Source of the DNA: Anaerolineales bacterium
Lineage (GTDB): Bacteria > Chloroflexota > Anaerolineae > Anaerolineales > DRKV01
Direction of reading: 5' to 3'
Length of the DNA: 40,082 nt
NCBI GenBank assembly: GCA_024763355.1
Contig: JANTFR010000004.1
Span: 1 to 40,082 of the forward strand
Shown: positions 25,946 to 35,445 of the stretch, piece by piece
Position numbering within the stretch: position 1 is the first letter of the stretch
Layout: every line of letters starts with the position of its first letter
The notes under the pieces: generated by a model
Database searches by the model: none
The model's input: the letters and a program-made list of their open reading frames with translations, nothing else
Told to the model about the DNA's origin: nothing
Position numbers and translations under genes: made by a program

Positions 25946-27685
25946 TCACCTCTCCTCTCTCCCCACCACCGGCAAAAAAACGTGCCAGGGAGCGGCCAGG
26001 TACACGCCCAGGAGCGGGTCGTGGTCGCTGGCGCGGTAGTACGAATCGGCCTGCGCCTGAAAAATCTCCGGCATGTCGGCATCCACGTGAACCGCCTGCA
26101 TCTGGAGCACCGCTCCGTTCCAGAAGGCCGCGTTGCCGCAGGCGTGGTCGAGAGGCTGGGAGATGCCCTCGTGGATGTAGGTGTAGCGTTTCGCGTGGGG
26201 AATGGTCTCTACGGCATCGAACAGGCCGTAAATCCGAAGTGCCTCCAGCGGGGCGGAGTTGGGGGTATCGTTCAGGTCGCCGAGCACCAGGACGGGGAAA
26301 TCGGCGCGGGCTGCCGCCAGCGCGCCCGTGAATTGCGCCTGCTCCAGGCGGCGGGGGAGGGTGTAGGCCGTCTCTGTGGTGTCCTGGGTCTTCGATTTCC
26401 AGTGGGAAACGATAACCCACATCTCGCCTTGGGAACCGTCCCCCAGGGTGAGGCGCAGATGAATGGCCAACGGCGGGCGCGAAAACAGGCGGTTGCCGTC
26501 GAGGCTGCCGTCGCCGTCCGTATCGCAGGTCAGGGCGTTGGCGGGATGCGCCATGTCCAGGTTTCCGTCCGGGCCGAGACCGTCTTGCAGGGTGGTGCAG
26601 CCCTGCTCTTGCGTATAGCCGAGAATCGTGACCAGGTCGGGGCGGTAGAGCAGCCCCACGTCAATCCCGCGGCGGTCAGGGCCTTCCACGAGCAGCCAGT
26701 GGTAGACGTGCTCCCATTCGGGACGCGCCGCCAGCCATTCCAGCACCTCGGCGTTTTCCGCCTCTTGCACGGCGATGAAAGCAGGCTCGCCCAGGATGTC
26801 GTGCATCAGACGGGCGTGCTTCTCCAGCCGGCGGTGGAATTCGGCGCTGGAGGGGACGGAGTCCTCCGTGGCGGGGTCGTCGTAGGGGTCGAACAGGTTT
26901 TCCAGATTGAGGGACGCGAAGGAGAAAGCCGCCGCTCCGGGAGGAGGCCGCAGCCCGGAAGGCGGTGCGCCCCCCGCGGGATACAGCAAAGGAGCGGACG
27001 TGGCCTGCAGGTGGTACGCGCCCCCTTCAAAGGTCAGCAGCCCCTCGAAATCCACGCGGTCCCCGACGCGGCCCTCCGGGGAGAGGGCGAAATTCCCGCG
27101 GGAATCGAGCACCAATCGGGCGTCGTACCCCTGGGCATCGTCCCAAAACAAGCGCGGCAGGCCGAGCGAGGCGGGCAGCAGCCAGGTTTCGGAGCGGGAG
27201 TCGGTGGGGCCAATCACGGGGGCCTGCGCCAGCGAGACCAGCATCCCCTCGCTGGATTCGTAGTATGTCTTGTCGTCATCCAAAGCCGGGGAAAGCGGGA
27301 CGGGAACGGGCAGCGTGTTGCCCTGCGAGAGAATGGTGGCATCGGAGGGGTCGGCTCTCAGACGCGTCAGGCCATAGTACTCCTCCACCGTGCCGGTGAC
27401 CCGCACCCGGTCGCCGCGCTGCACCACATCTTGCGATGTGCCCAGGGATACGAAAACCCCGTCCGAGGTGGCGGGGTCGGAATCGCAATCTATCTGTTGG
27501 AGGGCAAAGCCTTTGGGCGGACGCTGGTCGAAATCGGCGGTGACGATGCCCTCAATGGTCACACTTTGCCCGACGTAAGGCGAAGTCTGGCCACTGCCCT
27601 GCACGGCGCAGATGGGGGTTGACGCGGTTGTGCGGGGGATGTGGAGTATCAGCGGAAGAAGGCAGAGGAACGGCCAGGGTTTCAT
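25946..27685 (-). CDS. Secreted ExeM/NucH-like endonuclease/exonuclease/phosphatase family protein
   Basis: MKPWPFLCLLPLILHIPRTTAST signal; OB-like ICAVQGSGQTSPYVGQSVTIEGIVTADF; nuclease SLNLENLFDPYDD...VQEAENAEVLEWL...VIVSHWKSK...LVLGDLNDTPNSAP...SDHDPLLGVYL. Confidence 0.9.
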   Translation of the reverse strand: MKPWPFLCLLPLILHIPRTTASTPICAVQGSGQTSPYVGQSVTIEGIVTADFDQRPPKGFALQQIDCDSDPATSDGVFVSLGTSQDVVQRGDRVRVTGTVEEYYGLTRLRADPSDATILSQGNTLPVPVPLSPALDDDKTYYESSEGMLVSLAQAPVIGPTDSRSETWLLPASLGLPRLFWDDAQGYDARLVLDSRGNFALSPEGRVGDRVDFEGLLTFEGGAYHLQATSAPLLYPAGGAPPSGLRPPPGAAAFSFASLNLENLFDPYDDPATEDSVPSSAEFHRRLEKHARLMHDILGEPAFIAVQEAENAEVLEWLAARPEWEHVYHWLLVEGPDRRGIDVGLLYRPDLVTILGYTQEQGCTTLQDGLGPDGNLDMAHPANALTCDTDGDGSLDGNRLFSRPPLAIHLRLTLGDGSQGEMWVIVSHWKSKTQDTTETAYTLPRRLEQAQFTGALAAARADFPVLVLGDLNDTPNSAPLEALRIYGLFDAVETIPHAKRYTYIHEGISQPLDHACGNAAFWNGAVLQMQAVHVDADMPEIFQAQADSYYRASDHDPLLGVYLAAPWHVFLPVVGREER

Positions 27686-28165
27686 TATTTGCGCAATTTG
27701 GCCAGCGTGGATTGCTGACCAAAGACTTGGATAGCGCGCTGGCGGGAACTGGAACGATTCTTTTGTACAGTATCCCGTGGGCGATGTCAAGCAAGATACC
27801 TGCAAAAAGGTCTGGGTTCGAGAAGAATGCGCTTTGCAACGGTATTATTGCAATGCTGCCGGGTATCTCTTCTCGGCTTCGAATTCGCCACAGGTGGGGG
27901 AAACAGACGTATACTCCCTCTATACGGGGGCTGCTTTGGGGGAAACCGAAGCAGCCCAGGGAAGTTCTTATCTAAATAATATGTAAATAACGGGCTGAAG
28001 ATGAGACTATTTTGCATCTTTGCTGTTTAAATAAATACACGCCAGAAGATTTGTCTGAAAGGAGGCCTGCCTATACGTTCATTGTGTTGTCAAGATGTTT
28101 GCTTTTTTATGTCTGTTTGTTTCATTCCCAATTGCTTTTTGGGGCAACCTGTTTCGGAGGAGAAT

Positions 28166-29974
28166 ATGTCGAAAGTATCGCAAAAGTTCCTGGTTGTATT
28201 GTTGCTGATTGGCGCGCTGGTTGTCTTGGCGGGATGTTCCCCCTCTCAGCCTGCCACCGAGAAGCCGGCGGAAGTGCCTGCTGCCACTGAAGCGCCTGCT
28301 GCCGCGCCGACATCTATGCCGGCTCCTACCGAGGCCGCTGCGCCTACTGAGCCGCCTGCTCAGCCGGCTGAGCCTAAAACCATTATCTTTGGCCTCTACC
28401 AGGAGCCTGATGTCCTTAATCCCTTCATTGCTACCCAATATGCTGCGGATGAAGTCAGCAAGATGGTGGTAGAGGGCTTAGTGGATGTTGACCCAGACGG
28501 TAATTTTTATCCCGTTCTGGCGGAGGATGTTCCCAGTATCGCCAATGGTATGGTTTCGGAAGATGGCCTTAATGTCACCTATCATCTCAAAAAAGGAGTC
28601 GTCTGGGCTGACGGAGAGCCTTTTACCTGTGACGATGTCAAATATACGTGGGAAATCGTGACAACGCCTGACAGTGGTGCGGTCAATACGGCGGGATACG
28701 ACAAAATTGAATCTGTGACTTGCCCTGACCCTGAAACTGTCCAGGTGACATTCAAGCAATTCTATGCTCCTTACCTGACGCTTTTCGAGTCGGTACTCCC
28801 CAAACATGCGGTGGGAGATTCGACCGACATGACCACCTGGGATTACAACACTACAGGACTTCTGGGAACAGGCCCCTTTGTGTTGAAAGAGTGGGAATCG
28901 GGCGACCATATCACTTTGGTCAAGAATGAAAAATACCGGGACTATCCGGACAAGCCTAAAGTTGACCAGATTATCGTACGCATCATTCCCAGTCGCGAAG
29001 TGGGCAAGGCCCTCATCACGTCGGGAGAAATTGATGTTTTGTGGGACCTCTCTGAGGCGGATGTCCCGGAATTTGAAGACAATCCTGATATAGTCGTCAA
29101 CATACGCCCGGGCCCCGGTTCCGAACGCTTACTGCTGAATCTGGCCGACCCCACGCTGGACGCTACCGACGACCCCATCAATCATCCTCATCCCATTTTG
29201 GGAGACCTGAAGGTACGCCAGGCGATTCAATACGGCATTGACAAACAGTTGATTGTGGATGAATTGTTGTATGGTGCTACGACGGTAGGAACCAGCGAAC
29301 TGAGCATTGGGTGGGCCAAATGCGATATTGCCCCCTCGGAATACAATCCCGATAAGGCCAAGGCCTTGCTGGACGAAGCCGGCTTCACCGATGAAGATGG
29401 CGATGGCGTGCGTGAATGTCATGGTTGTCTGTATGCTGAAGAAGGAACGCCTTTGCGTTTGAAGATTCAGACTACTTCGGGCAACCAGTTGCGTGAGGAG
29501 AGCGAACAGTTGCTGGTGGAGATGATGAAAGACATCGGCATCGAATTTTATATTGAAAATGTTCCTAGTTCCGAACTCTTTGGCTCCTGGGCCAGCGGCG
29601 CTTTCCGTAAGCACGGCAATTTTGATATCCTCATGTACACCACCAGCGATAGAATCGACCCCCAAAGCCACATGTATGGCTATTTTCACAAGAACAGCAT
29701 TCCGACAGAAGCCAACAATGGCAAAGGGTTCAACTATGTGCGCTGGATTAACGAGCGGGCGAGTGATGCTCTGGACAAGGCTGGGGCGACGCCTGACATG
29801 GACGAGCGCAAGGCGCAGTATCAAATCGCGTGCGAAGAAATTGCTTCGGACATTCCTCACCTTTACCTGTACGACCGCTCTGAAATCCATCTGACACGCG
29901 CTAATATCGTGGGGTTCAAGGTTAATCCCTGGGGCCGCCAGACGTGGAACGTGGAAGAATGGGATAAGAAATAA
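28166..29974 (+). CDS. Family 5 peptide/dipeptide ABC transporter substrate-binding lipoprotein
   Basis: MSKVSQKFLVVLLLIGALVVLAGC lipobox; A/P/E/T-rich linker; EPDVLNPFIATQYAADEVSKMVVEGLVDVDPDGNFYPVLAED; SD GGAGG at 28156-28161. Confidence 0.93.
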   Translation: MSKVSQKFLVVLLLIGALVVLAGCSPSQPATEKPAEVPAATEAPAAAPTSMPAPTEAAAPTEPPAQPAEPKTIIFGLYQEPDVLNPFIATQYAADEVSKMVVEGLVDVDPDGNFYPVLAEDVPSIANGMVSEDGLNVTYHLKKGVVWADGEPFTCDDVKYTWEIVTTPDSGAVNTAGYDKIESVTCPDPETVQVTFKQFYAPYLTLFESVLPKHAVGDSTDMTTWDYNTTGLLGTGPFVLKEWESGDHITLVKNEKYRDYPDKPKVDQIIVRIIPSREVGKALITSGEIDVLWDLSEADVPEFEDNPDIVVNIRPGPGSERLLLNLADPTLDATDDPINHPHPILGDLKVRQAIQYGIDKQLIVDELLYGATTVGTSELSIGWAKCDIAPSEYNPDKAKALLDEAGFTDEDGDGVRECHGCLYAEEGTPLRLKIQTTSGNQLREESEQLLVEMMKDIGIEFYIENVPSSELFGSWASGAFRKHGNFDILMYTTSDRIDPQSHMYGYFHKNSIPTEANNGKGFNYVRWINERASDALDKAGATPDMDERKAQYQIACEEIASDIPHLYLYDRSEIHLTRANIVGFKVNPWGRQTWNVEEWDKK

Positions 29975-30035
29975 CTCCCGCCATTTCGTTCCGGTAGAGT
30001 AAGTCCTACCCCTATCAATCATTGAAACATTCTGT

Positions 30036-30070
30036 TGACCTCCGAGGGGCAATCCGCCTCTCGGAGGTCA
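30036..30070 (+). promoter_or_regulatory. Intercistronic hairpin that sequesters the Shine-Dalgarno of the first permease gene
   Basis: TGACCTCCGAGGGGC-AATCC-GCCTCTCGGAGGTCA, 15-bp stem with one G-U; SD GGAGG (30063-30067) lies in the 3' arm, ATG at 30075. Confidence 0.8.
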
Positions 30071-30074
30071 GGTG

Positions 30075-31109
30075 ATGGAGATTGTCTTGATTAACTACAT
30101 CCTTCGTCGAGTGGTCTACTCTATTCCTCTGCTTGTTCTTATCAGTATCATTGTGTTTGTGCTGATTTCTCTGGCTCCGGGCGGGCCGATGTCTGCCTTT
30201 GAAGAAAATCCGAATCTAACCCCGGAAGACATCGTGCGTCTGGAGGAGGAATTTGGCCTCAACCAGCCCATTTACGTGCGCTACTGGAAATGGGCAAGCC
30301 GCATCATGGTAGGTGATTGGGGCTACAGCAATGTGACCCACCAGCCAGTCCTGGAAGAGATTGGACATCGTCTGCCTAATACCTTGCAACTGATGTTGGT
30401 GTCATTCAGCCTCACCCTGCTGGTGTCTATCCCTATCGGCTTGTACTCGGCGCTGCATCAGTATTCTCTCTTTGACCACTTTGCTACGTTGTTTGCCTTT
30501 GTGGGACAAGCCATTCCGATTTTCTGGTTTGGGCTTATCCTGATTATCGTCTTCAACGTTTGGCTCAACAATCCGGTCAGCCCGCGTGATGGTTTTGCCT
30601 GGGCGCATTTTACCCACTGTGCCGATTGTCCACCGCTTTTGCCGGGTGGCGGCATGGCTCCATACGGGGTAGACAATCCTACCCTGGCCCAGCGCATCCA
30701 GCACATGATATTGCCTGTGGTTATGCTGGCAATGTTTGGCATGGGGACATACACGCGGTACATGCGGGGGCAGACACTGGAAGTCATTTATCAGGATTAC
30801 ATCCGTACGGCGCGTTCCAAAGGTCTGACCGAGCGCATGGTCGTGATACGACATGCGTTCAAAAATGCCCTTGCCCCGGTTGTGACCATCATTGCCCTGA
30901 ATTTGCCGGGCTTGTTCGGCGGTGCACTCTTTACCGAGACAATTTTTTCTTGGCCGGGGATGGGACGCCTTTTTTATCGCTCAGCCCAGCGCGGTGATTA
31001 TCCCCTCTTGATGGGAATTGTGATGATAAATGCTGTGCTGATTATTATTTTCAATTTGTTGGCAGACCTCTCTTACGCCTATCTCGACCCGCGGATTCGA
31101 TACGATTGA
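30075..31109 (+). CDS. Peptide ABC transporter permease (DppB-like)
   Basis: INYILRRVVYSIPLLVLISIIVFVLISLAPGGPM...; YIRTARSKGLTERMVVIRHAFKNALAPVVT (EAA loop). Confidence 0.95.
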   Translation: MEIVLINYILRRVVYSIPLLVLISIIVFVLISLAPGGPMSAFEENPNLTPEDIVRLEEEFGLNQPIYVRYWKWASRIMVGDWGYSNVTHQPVLEEIGHRLPNTLQLMLVSFSLTLLVSIPIGLYSALHQYSLFDHFATLFAFVGQAIPIFWFGLILIIVFNVWLNNPVSPRDGFAWAHFTHCADCPPLLPGGGMAPYGVDNPTLAQRIQHMILPVVMLAMFGMGTYTRYMRGQTLEVIYQDYIRTARSKGLTERMVVIRHAFKNALAPVVTIIALNLPGLFGGALFTETIFSWPGMGRLFYRSAQRGDYPLLMGIVMINAVLIIIFNLLADLSYAYLDPRIRYD

Positions 31110-31110
31110 T

Positions 31111-32037
31111 ATGACAACCACAAGTGCTTCCCTCTCTACATCCGACCTCCGTTCTGCCAAACCGCGCACCTTGCGCGATATAGCCTGGCAACAATTCCGG
31201 CACCATCAAATGGCTATGTTCGGCAGCGCGATATTGGGGATTTTGATTCTGGGGACGATTTTTGTCTCTGTACTCAGCCCGTACAGTCCGACTGACAGCA
31301 GTCTGCGGGAGCGCCGCGACCCGCCAAGCCTGATTCATCCGATGGGCACGGATACCTTGGGACGCGACCTGATGACGCGCGTCTTCTATGGCGGGCGTAT
31401 CTCTTTGACCATCGGCCTGGGCGCGACTTTGGTGGGGGTGCTCATCGGCGTATTCATTGGAGCCATGGCCGGCTTTTATGGCGGGAAAACAGACGAAATC
31501 CTGATGCGGTTGACGGATTTGTTCCTTTCGCTGCCTCGCATTTTCTTGCTTATCATCATGGCTATTTTGCTGCGAGAGGTGGATGTTCCCATCCTCAAAG
31601 CCAATGGAGATATGGGGGGAATCATCCTCATTCTGGGATTGTTGTCCTGGACCAGCGTAGCCCGCTTGGTGCGGGGACAATTTTTGAGCCTGAAGGAAAA
31701 GGAATTTGTCGAATCGGCGCGTGCCGTTGGCGATACCAATGCCCGTATCATTTTCCGGCACATCTTGCCCAACACAGCGACGCCTGTCATTGTGGCGGCC
31801 ACCTTGCTAGTGGCGCGTAACATCATTTCCGAGTCGGGGCTGAGTTTCCTGGGCTTCGGTGTTCAACCGCCTACGCCTACCTGGGGGAACATGCTCAACG
31901 CGGCGCAAGATGAGATGCGCAAGGGGAACTGGTGGATGGCCTTTTTCCCCGGCCTGATGATTTTTCTCACCGTCATCAGTATTAATTACATTGGCGATGG
32001 TTTACGCGACGCGCTGGACCCCCGCAAGATGAGATAA
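31111..32037 (+). CDS. Peptide ABC transporter permease (DppC-like)
   Basis: HPMGTDTLGRDLMTRVFYGGRISLTIGLGATLVGVLIGVFIGAMAGFYGGKTD; EFVESARAVGDTNARIIFRHILPN. Confidence 0.95.
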   Translation: MTTTSASLSTSDLRSAKPRTLRDIAWQQFRHHQMAMFGSAILGILILGTIFVSVLSPYSPTDSSLRERRDPPSLIHPMGTDTLGRDLMTRVFYGGRISLTIGLGATLVGVLIGVFIGAMAGFYGGKTDEILMRLTDLFLSLPRIFLLIIMAILLREVDVPILKANGDMGGIILILGLLSWTSVARLVRGQFLSLKEKEFVESARAVGDTNARIIFRHILPNTATPVIVAATLLVARNIISESGLSFLGFGVQPPTPTWGNMLNAAQDEMRKGNWWMAFFPGLMIFLTVISINYIGDGLRDALDPRKMR

Positions 32038-32082
32038 GAAATCCGAATTACGGGTGAGAAGACCTGCCCTGGAGAAGATACG

Positions 32083-33318
32083 ATGACCGAGCCAAATTTC
32101 GTCAAGCAGCGCGTGCAGGAATACATCGAGAGCATTTCGGATGAACTGTCTGCCATCAGCCATGACCTGCATGAGCACCCCGAGTTATCGTTTCAGGAAT
32201 ACCGCTCCATGGCGCTGTTGGCCGATGTAGCCGAGCGGCATGGCTTTCAGGTGCAGCGAGGGGTGGCGGGGCTGGATACGGCTTTCATTGCTCGCAGTAT
32301 AAAAGATGCTGACCATCCAGCCATTGCTATTCTGGCTGAGTATGATGCCTTGCCTGGGCTGGGACACGCTTGTGGGCACAATGTGATTGCTACTTCGGCT
32401 TTGGGAGCAGTTCTGGCGTTGCAATCAGTACGGGATGACATATCGGGGGTTATCGAACTTATCGGCACACCCGCAGAGGAAACCGGAGGAGGCAAGGCTA
32501 TTATGGTGGAACGGGGCGTGTTCGACCATCTGGACGCAGCCATGATGATTCATCCGGGCAGCAAAAACATGGTTGCCAGAGGGTCCATTGCCTCCAATGC
32601 AGTGGTGTGCGAATTCTTTGGCCGAGCCGCCCATGCCGCCGCGGCTCCGGACAAGGGTGTCAACGCTTTGGATGCTTGTATCCAGACCTTCAACAATATC
32701 AACGCGTTACGTCAGCACCTGACCCCCGATGTGCGGATTCACGGTATCATCACGGATGGCGGCGAAGCGCCGAATATCGTGCCTGCCTACGCCCGCGCCA
32801 TCTTTGGCGTGCGCGCTGCTACTTCCGATGCCTCGCTTGATGTTGTGGAGCAAGTGAAACGCTGCGCTGAGGCAGGCGCCTTGGCTGCCGGGGCCAGGGT
32901 CAAGGTTAAGCACTTACGACATTATGCCCACCGATTGCCTAATCCCACCTTGGCGCGGCTGTTTGCCCAGAATTTGGAACTGTTAGGGCAACCTGTCTTT
33001 GACCCTGCGCCAGACGAGCGGCGCGGCTCCAGCGATATGGGAAATGTCAGCCATCTCATCCCATCTCTGCATCCTTACATTGCCATGGTGCCGGATGATG
33101 TCGGCGCGCATACTCCGCAGTTTGCCTTGGCCGCGGCGGGAGAAGCCGGAGACCACACCTGGCGTATCGGTGCAAAAGCGTTGGCGATGACGGCTGTGGA
33201 CCTTTTCCAGCAGCCTGCCTTATTGCAGCAAGCCAAAGCGGAATTGGCTCAGATGAGCAATCCACAGGCGCGCTGGCGGAAGATGCGCTTCTTTGATGAC
33301 CTGAAAACGGGGGAGTGA
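32083..33318 (+). CDS. M20 family metallopeptidase / amidohydrolase
   Basis: HDLHEHPELSFQEYRS...ILAEYDALPGLGHACGHNVIATSALGA...GTPAEETGGGKAIMVERGVFD. Confidence 0.94.
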   Translation: MTEPNFVKQRVQEYIESISDELSAISHDLHEHPELSFQEYRSMALLADVAERHGFQVQRGVAGLDTAFIARSIKDADHPAIAILAEYDALPGLGHACGHNVIATSALGAVLALQSVRDDISGVIELIGTPAEETGGGKAIMVERGVFDHLDAAMMIHPGSKNMVARGSIASNAVVCEFFGRAAHAAAAPDKGVNALDACIQTFNNINALRQHLTPDVRIHGIITDGGEAPNIVPAYARAIFGVRAATSDASLDVVEQVKRCAEAGALAAGARVKVKHLRHYAHRLPNPTLARLFAQNLELLGQPVFDPAPDERRGSSDMGNVSHLIPSLHPYIAMVPDDVGAHTPQFALAAAGEAGDHTWRIGAKALAMTAVDLFQQPALLQQAKAELAQMSNPQARWRKMRFFDDLKTGE

Positions 33319-33459
33319 CGGAATCCGTACCGCGCATGGGAAACCCTATCCGGCTGCGTGATACAATTTTGGTCGTTCACAAATGTCGGGGCAGCAGAAA
33401 ATGTTGTTTATGTCTCGCCCCGATACTCTCGCTATTTTGCGCAATTCCGCAATACTTCC

Positions 33460-34080
33460 ATGCCCATCTTTCCTTCCGGCGTGCCCAAATCCAAGCGAAT
33501 CTTTGATTTGCTGGTGACAGTTATCGGGCTGGTTATACTCTCCCCGGTGATGTTGGTGCTGGCCCTCCTGGTGTGGATTTTCCACGGCTGGCCGGTGCTT
33601 TTCCGGCAGGTGCGCCCCGGCTACCGCGGCGTACCCTTTGCCCTCTACAAATTCCGCAGCATGACGAATGCTCGCGATGCGCAGGGCAATTTGCTGCCCG
33701 ATGAGGCCCGCCTGACGCGTTTCGGGCGTTTCCTGCGCGCTTCCAGTTTGGACGAACTGCCGGAGTTGTTCAACGTCCTGCGAGGGGAGATGAGTCTGGT
33801 AGGGCCGCGCCCCCTCCTGATGCAGTATCTGGAGCGCTATTCGCCGGAGCAAATGCGCCGCCATGAGGTGCTGCCGGGCATCACCGGCTGGGCGCAAGTC
33901 AACGGACGCAACGCCCTTACCTGGCAAGAGAAATTCCGCCTGGACGTGTGGTATGTGGACCACTGGTCTTTATGGCTGGACCTCAAAATCCTGGCAATAA
34001 CGGTGTGGAAAGTGCTCAAGCGGGAGGGGATTGACCAGGCCGGGCACGTCTCGGCGGAAGAATTTATGGGGAACGAATGA
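33460..34080 (+). CDS. Undecaprenyl-phosphate sugar phosphotransferase (bacterial sugar transferase family)
   Basis: [28 protein letters not shown]...[23 protein letters not shown]...[25 protein letters not shown]...[14 protein letters not shown]. Confidence 0.95.
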   Translation: MPIFPSGVPKSKRIFDLLVTVIGLVILSPVMLVLALLVWIFHGWPVLFRQVRPGYRGVPFALYKFRSMTNARDAQGNLLPDEARLTRFGRFLRASSLDELPELFNVLRGEMSLVGPRPLLMQYLERYSPEQMRRHEVLPGITGWAQVNGRNALTWQEKFRLDVWYVDHWSLWLDLKILAITVWKVLKREGIDQAGHVSAEEFMGNE

Positions 34081-34086
34081 CCTCTA

Positions 34087-35271
34087 TCAGGGGGCGGGGG
34101 GCAGGGCGGTGCTGGCCGCCGAAATGCGCTCGATAATTTCCGCCGCCTCGGCTTCATCTGCCAGGTGAACGGTGCCGTCGCCGTCGGCGTACACGGGGGT
34201 GAACTCGTAACCCAGGTATTGCGTTCCCTGAAAACGTATCGTCAACAACACGGATTGCTGATTTTTGTGGTCCCAGGTCTGGTCGAAAACGAAATTGCCC
34301 AGCCCGTAAAACACGGGTACGCCGGAGATGGTTTGTACGGCCTGCACCACATGGGTGTGATTGCCCACTACCAGGTCGGCCCCGGCTTCGACGGCCATTT
34401 GAGCGTACTTGCGCTGGTTCCAGTTTGGGGTGGATGTGTACTCCGGCCCCCAGTGCGGCATGAAAATCACCACATCCCCCATCTGGCGGGCGGCAGCGAT
34501 TGCTTGACGCAGATTGGTCTCAGTCAACGGAGCAATGCCGGGGGTATCTGCATCGGCAAAGGCCATCGGCTCGATTTCTCCCAGCGAGACGATAGCGAAA
34601 CGCACCCCCTGAATTTCCACCACCACGGGCTGCAGGGCCTCCTTCACGTTTTTCCCCGCTCCGACAGGCAGGATGCCGACCCTGTGCAGGTTTTCGAGCG
34701 TATCCAGAAAGGCGCGGTCCCCGCAAGTGTTGGAATTGCAGTTCTTGATGTGGTTGGTGGCGACGCTCATCACGTTGAAGCCCGCCTTGGCGAGGGCGTC
34801 GGCGTTGTTGCTGCTGCCCGTCAGCACGAAAGTCTCGATGCAGCCGGTCATGGGGGCGTGATCGCTGAGAGATGCGTTGAGCGTCCCGATGGTCAGGTCG
34901 GCGGATTGCAAGATGTCGCGCACTTCGGCGTAGATGTAATCCGCGTTGCCGCGGGCGTCCACTCCGGCCTGGACGCAGCGCCCCGGCACGATTTGGCCGG
35001 TGAAGAGCAAGGTAATCTCCGCCGGCGTGGGGGTGGTCGTGGGAGAAAGCGGCGTTGCCGTGGCGGCAGGTGTGGGAGGGACGATGGTTGAGGCGGGGAG
35101 CGGTGTTGCGCTGGGAAGCGGGGTGGGGGTAGATTGTCCCAACACGAAGACCCCTTCCGCGGGTTTGACGGTGGCAATCTCCGGCGGGGTCCCGGTGCGG
35201 GCAGATTGGCAGGCGCTCAGGAGCATCAGGGCGAGGGAGATGATGAGTTTGTGTGTTGGGAGGCGGTTCAT
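34087..35271 (-). CDS. CapA family lipoprotein (poly-gamma-glutamate synthesis-like)
   Basis: MNRLPTHKLIISLALMLLSACQ lipobox; T/P/A-rich linker; ITLLFTGQIVPGRCV...VMSVATNHIKNC...VIFMPHWGPEY...GADLVVGNHTHVVQ. Confidence 0.88.
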   Translation of the reverse strand: MNRLPTHKLIISLALMLLSACQSARTGTPPEIATVKPAEGVFVLGQSTPTPLPSATPLPASTIVPPTPAATATPLSPTTTPTPAEITLLFTGQIVPGRCVQAGVDARGNADYIYAEVRDILQSADLTIGTLNASLSDHAPMTGCIETFVLTGSSNNADALAKAGFNVMSVATNHIKNCNSNTCGDRAFLDTLENLHRVGILPVGAGKNVKEALQPVVVEIQGVRFAIVSLGEIEPMAFADADTPGIAPLTETNLRQAIAAARQMGDVVIFMPHWGPEYTSTPNWNQRKYAQMAVEAGADLVVGNHTHVVQAVQTISGVPVFYGLGNFVFDQTWDHKNQQSVLLTIRFQGTQYLGYEFTPVYADGDGTVHLADEAEAAEIIERISAASTALPPAP

Positions 35272-35445
35272 TGGTCGCGTTGGTTGCATCGGTTGCATTG
35301 GTTCATTGGTTACATTGGTTGCATCGGTGGCGTGGTGCATGGTTTACCGCCCGCGGTCTGTTGTCCGTCGTCTGTTGTCCGCCGTCTGTTGTCCATTGTC
35401 TCTCGTCCGTCGTCTGTTGTCCGTTGTCCGGCGTCCAGTTGCTGG
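35265..35445 (-). repeat. Degenerate word arrays (GACGACGGACAACAG words, then CAACCGATG/AACCAATG words on the minus strand)
   Basis: Plus strand ggttcattggtcgcgttggttgcatcggttgcattggttcattggttacattggttgcatcgg...gtctgttgtccgtcgtctgttgtccgccgtctgttgtccattgtctctcgtccgtcgtctgttgtccgttgtccggcg. Confidence 0.85.

Noticed and set aside
25982-27622. 546-aa plus-strand ORF
   Set aside because: Antisense to the ExeM-like nuclease; composition-driven open frame.
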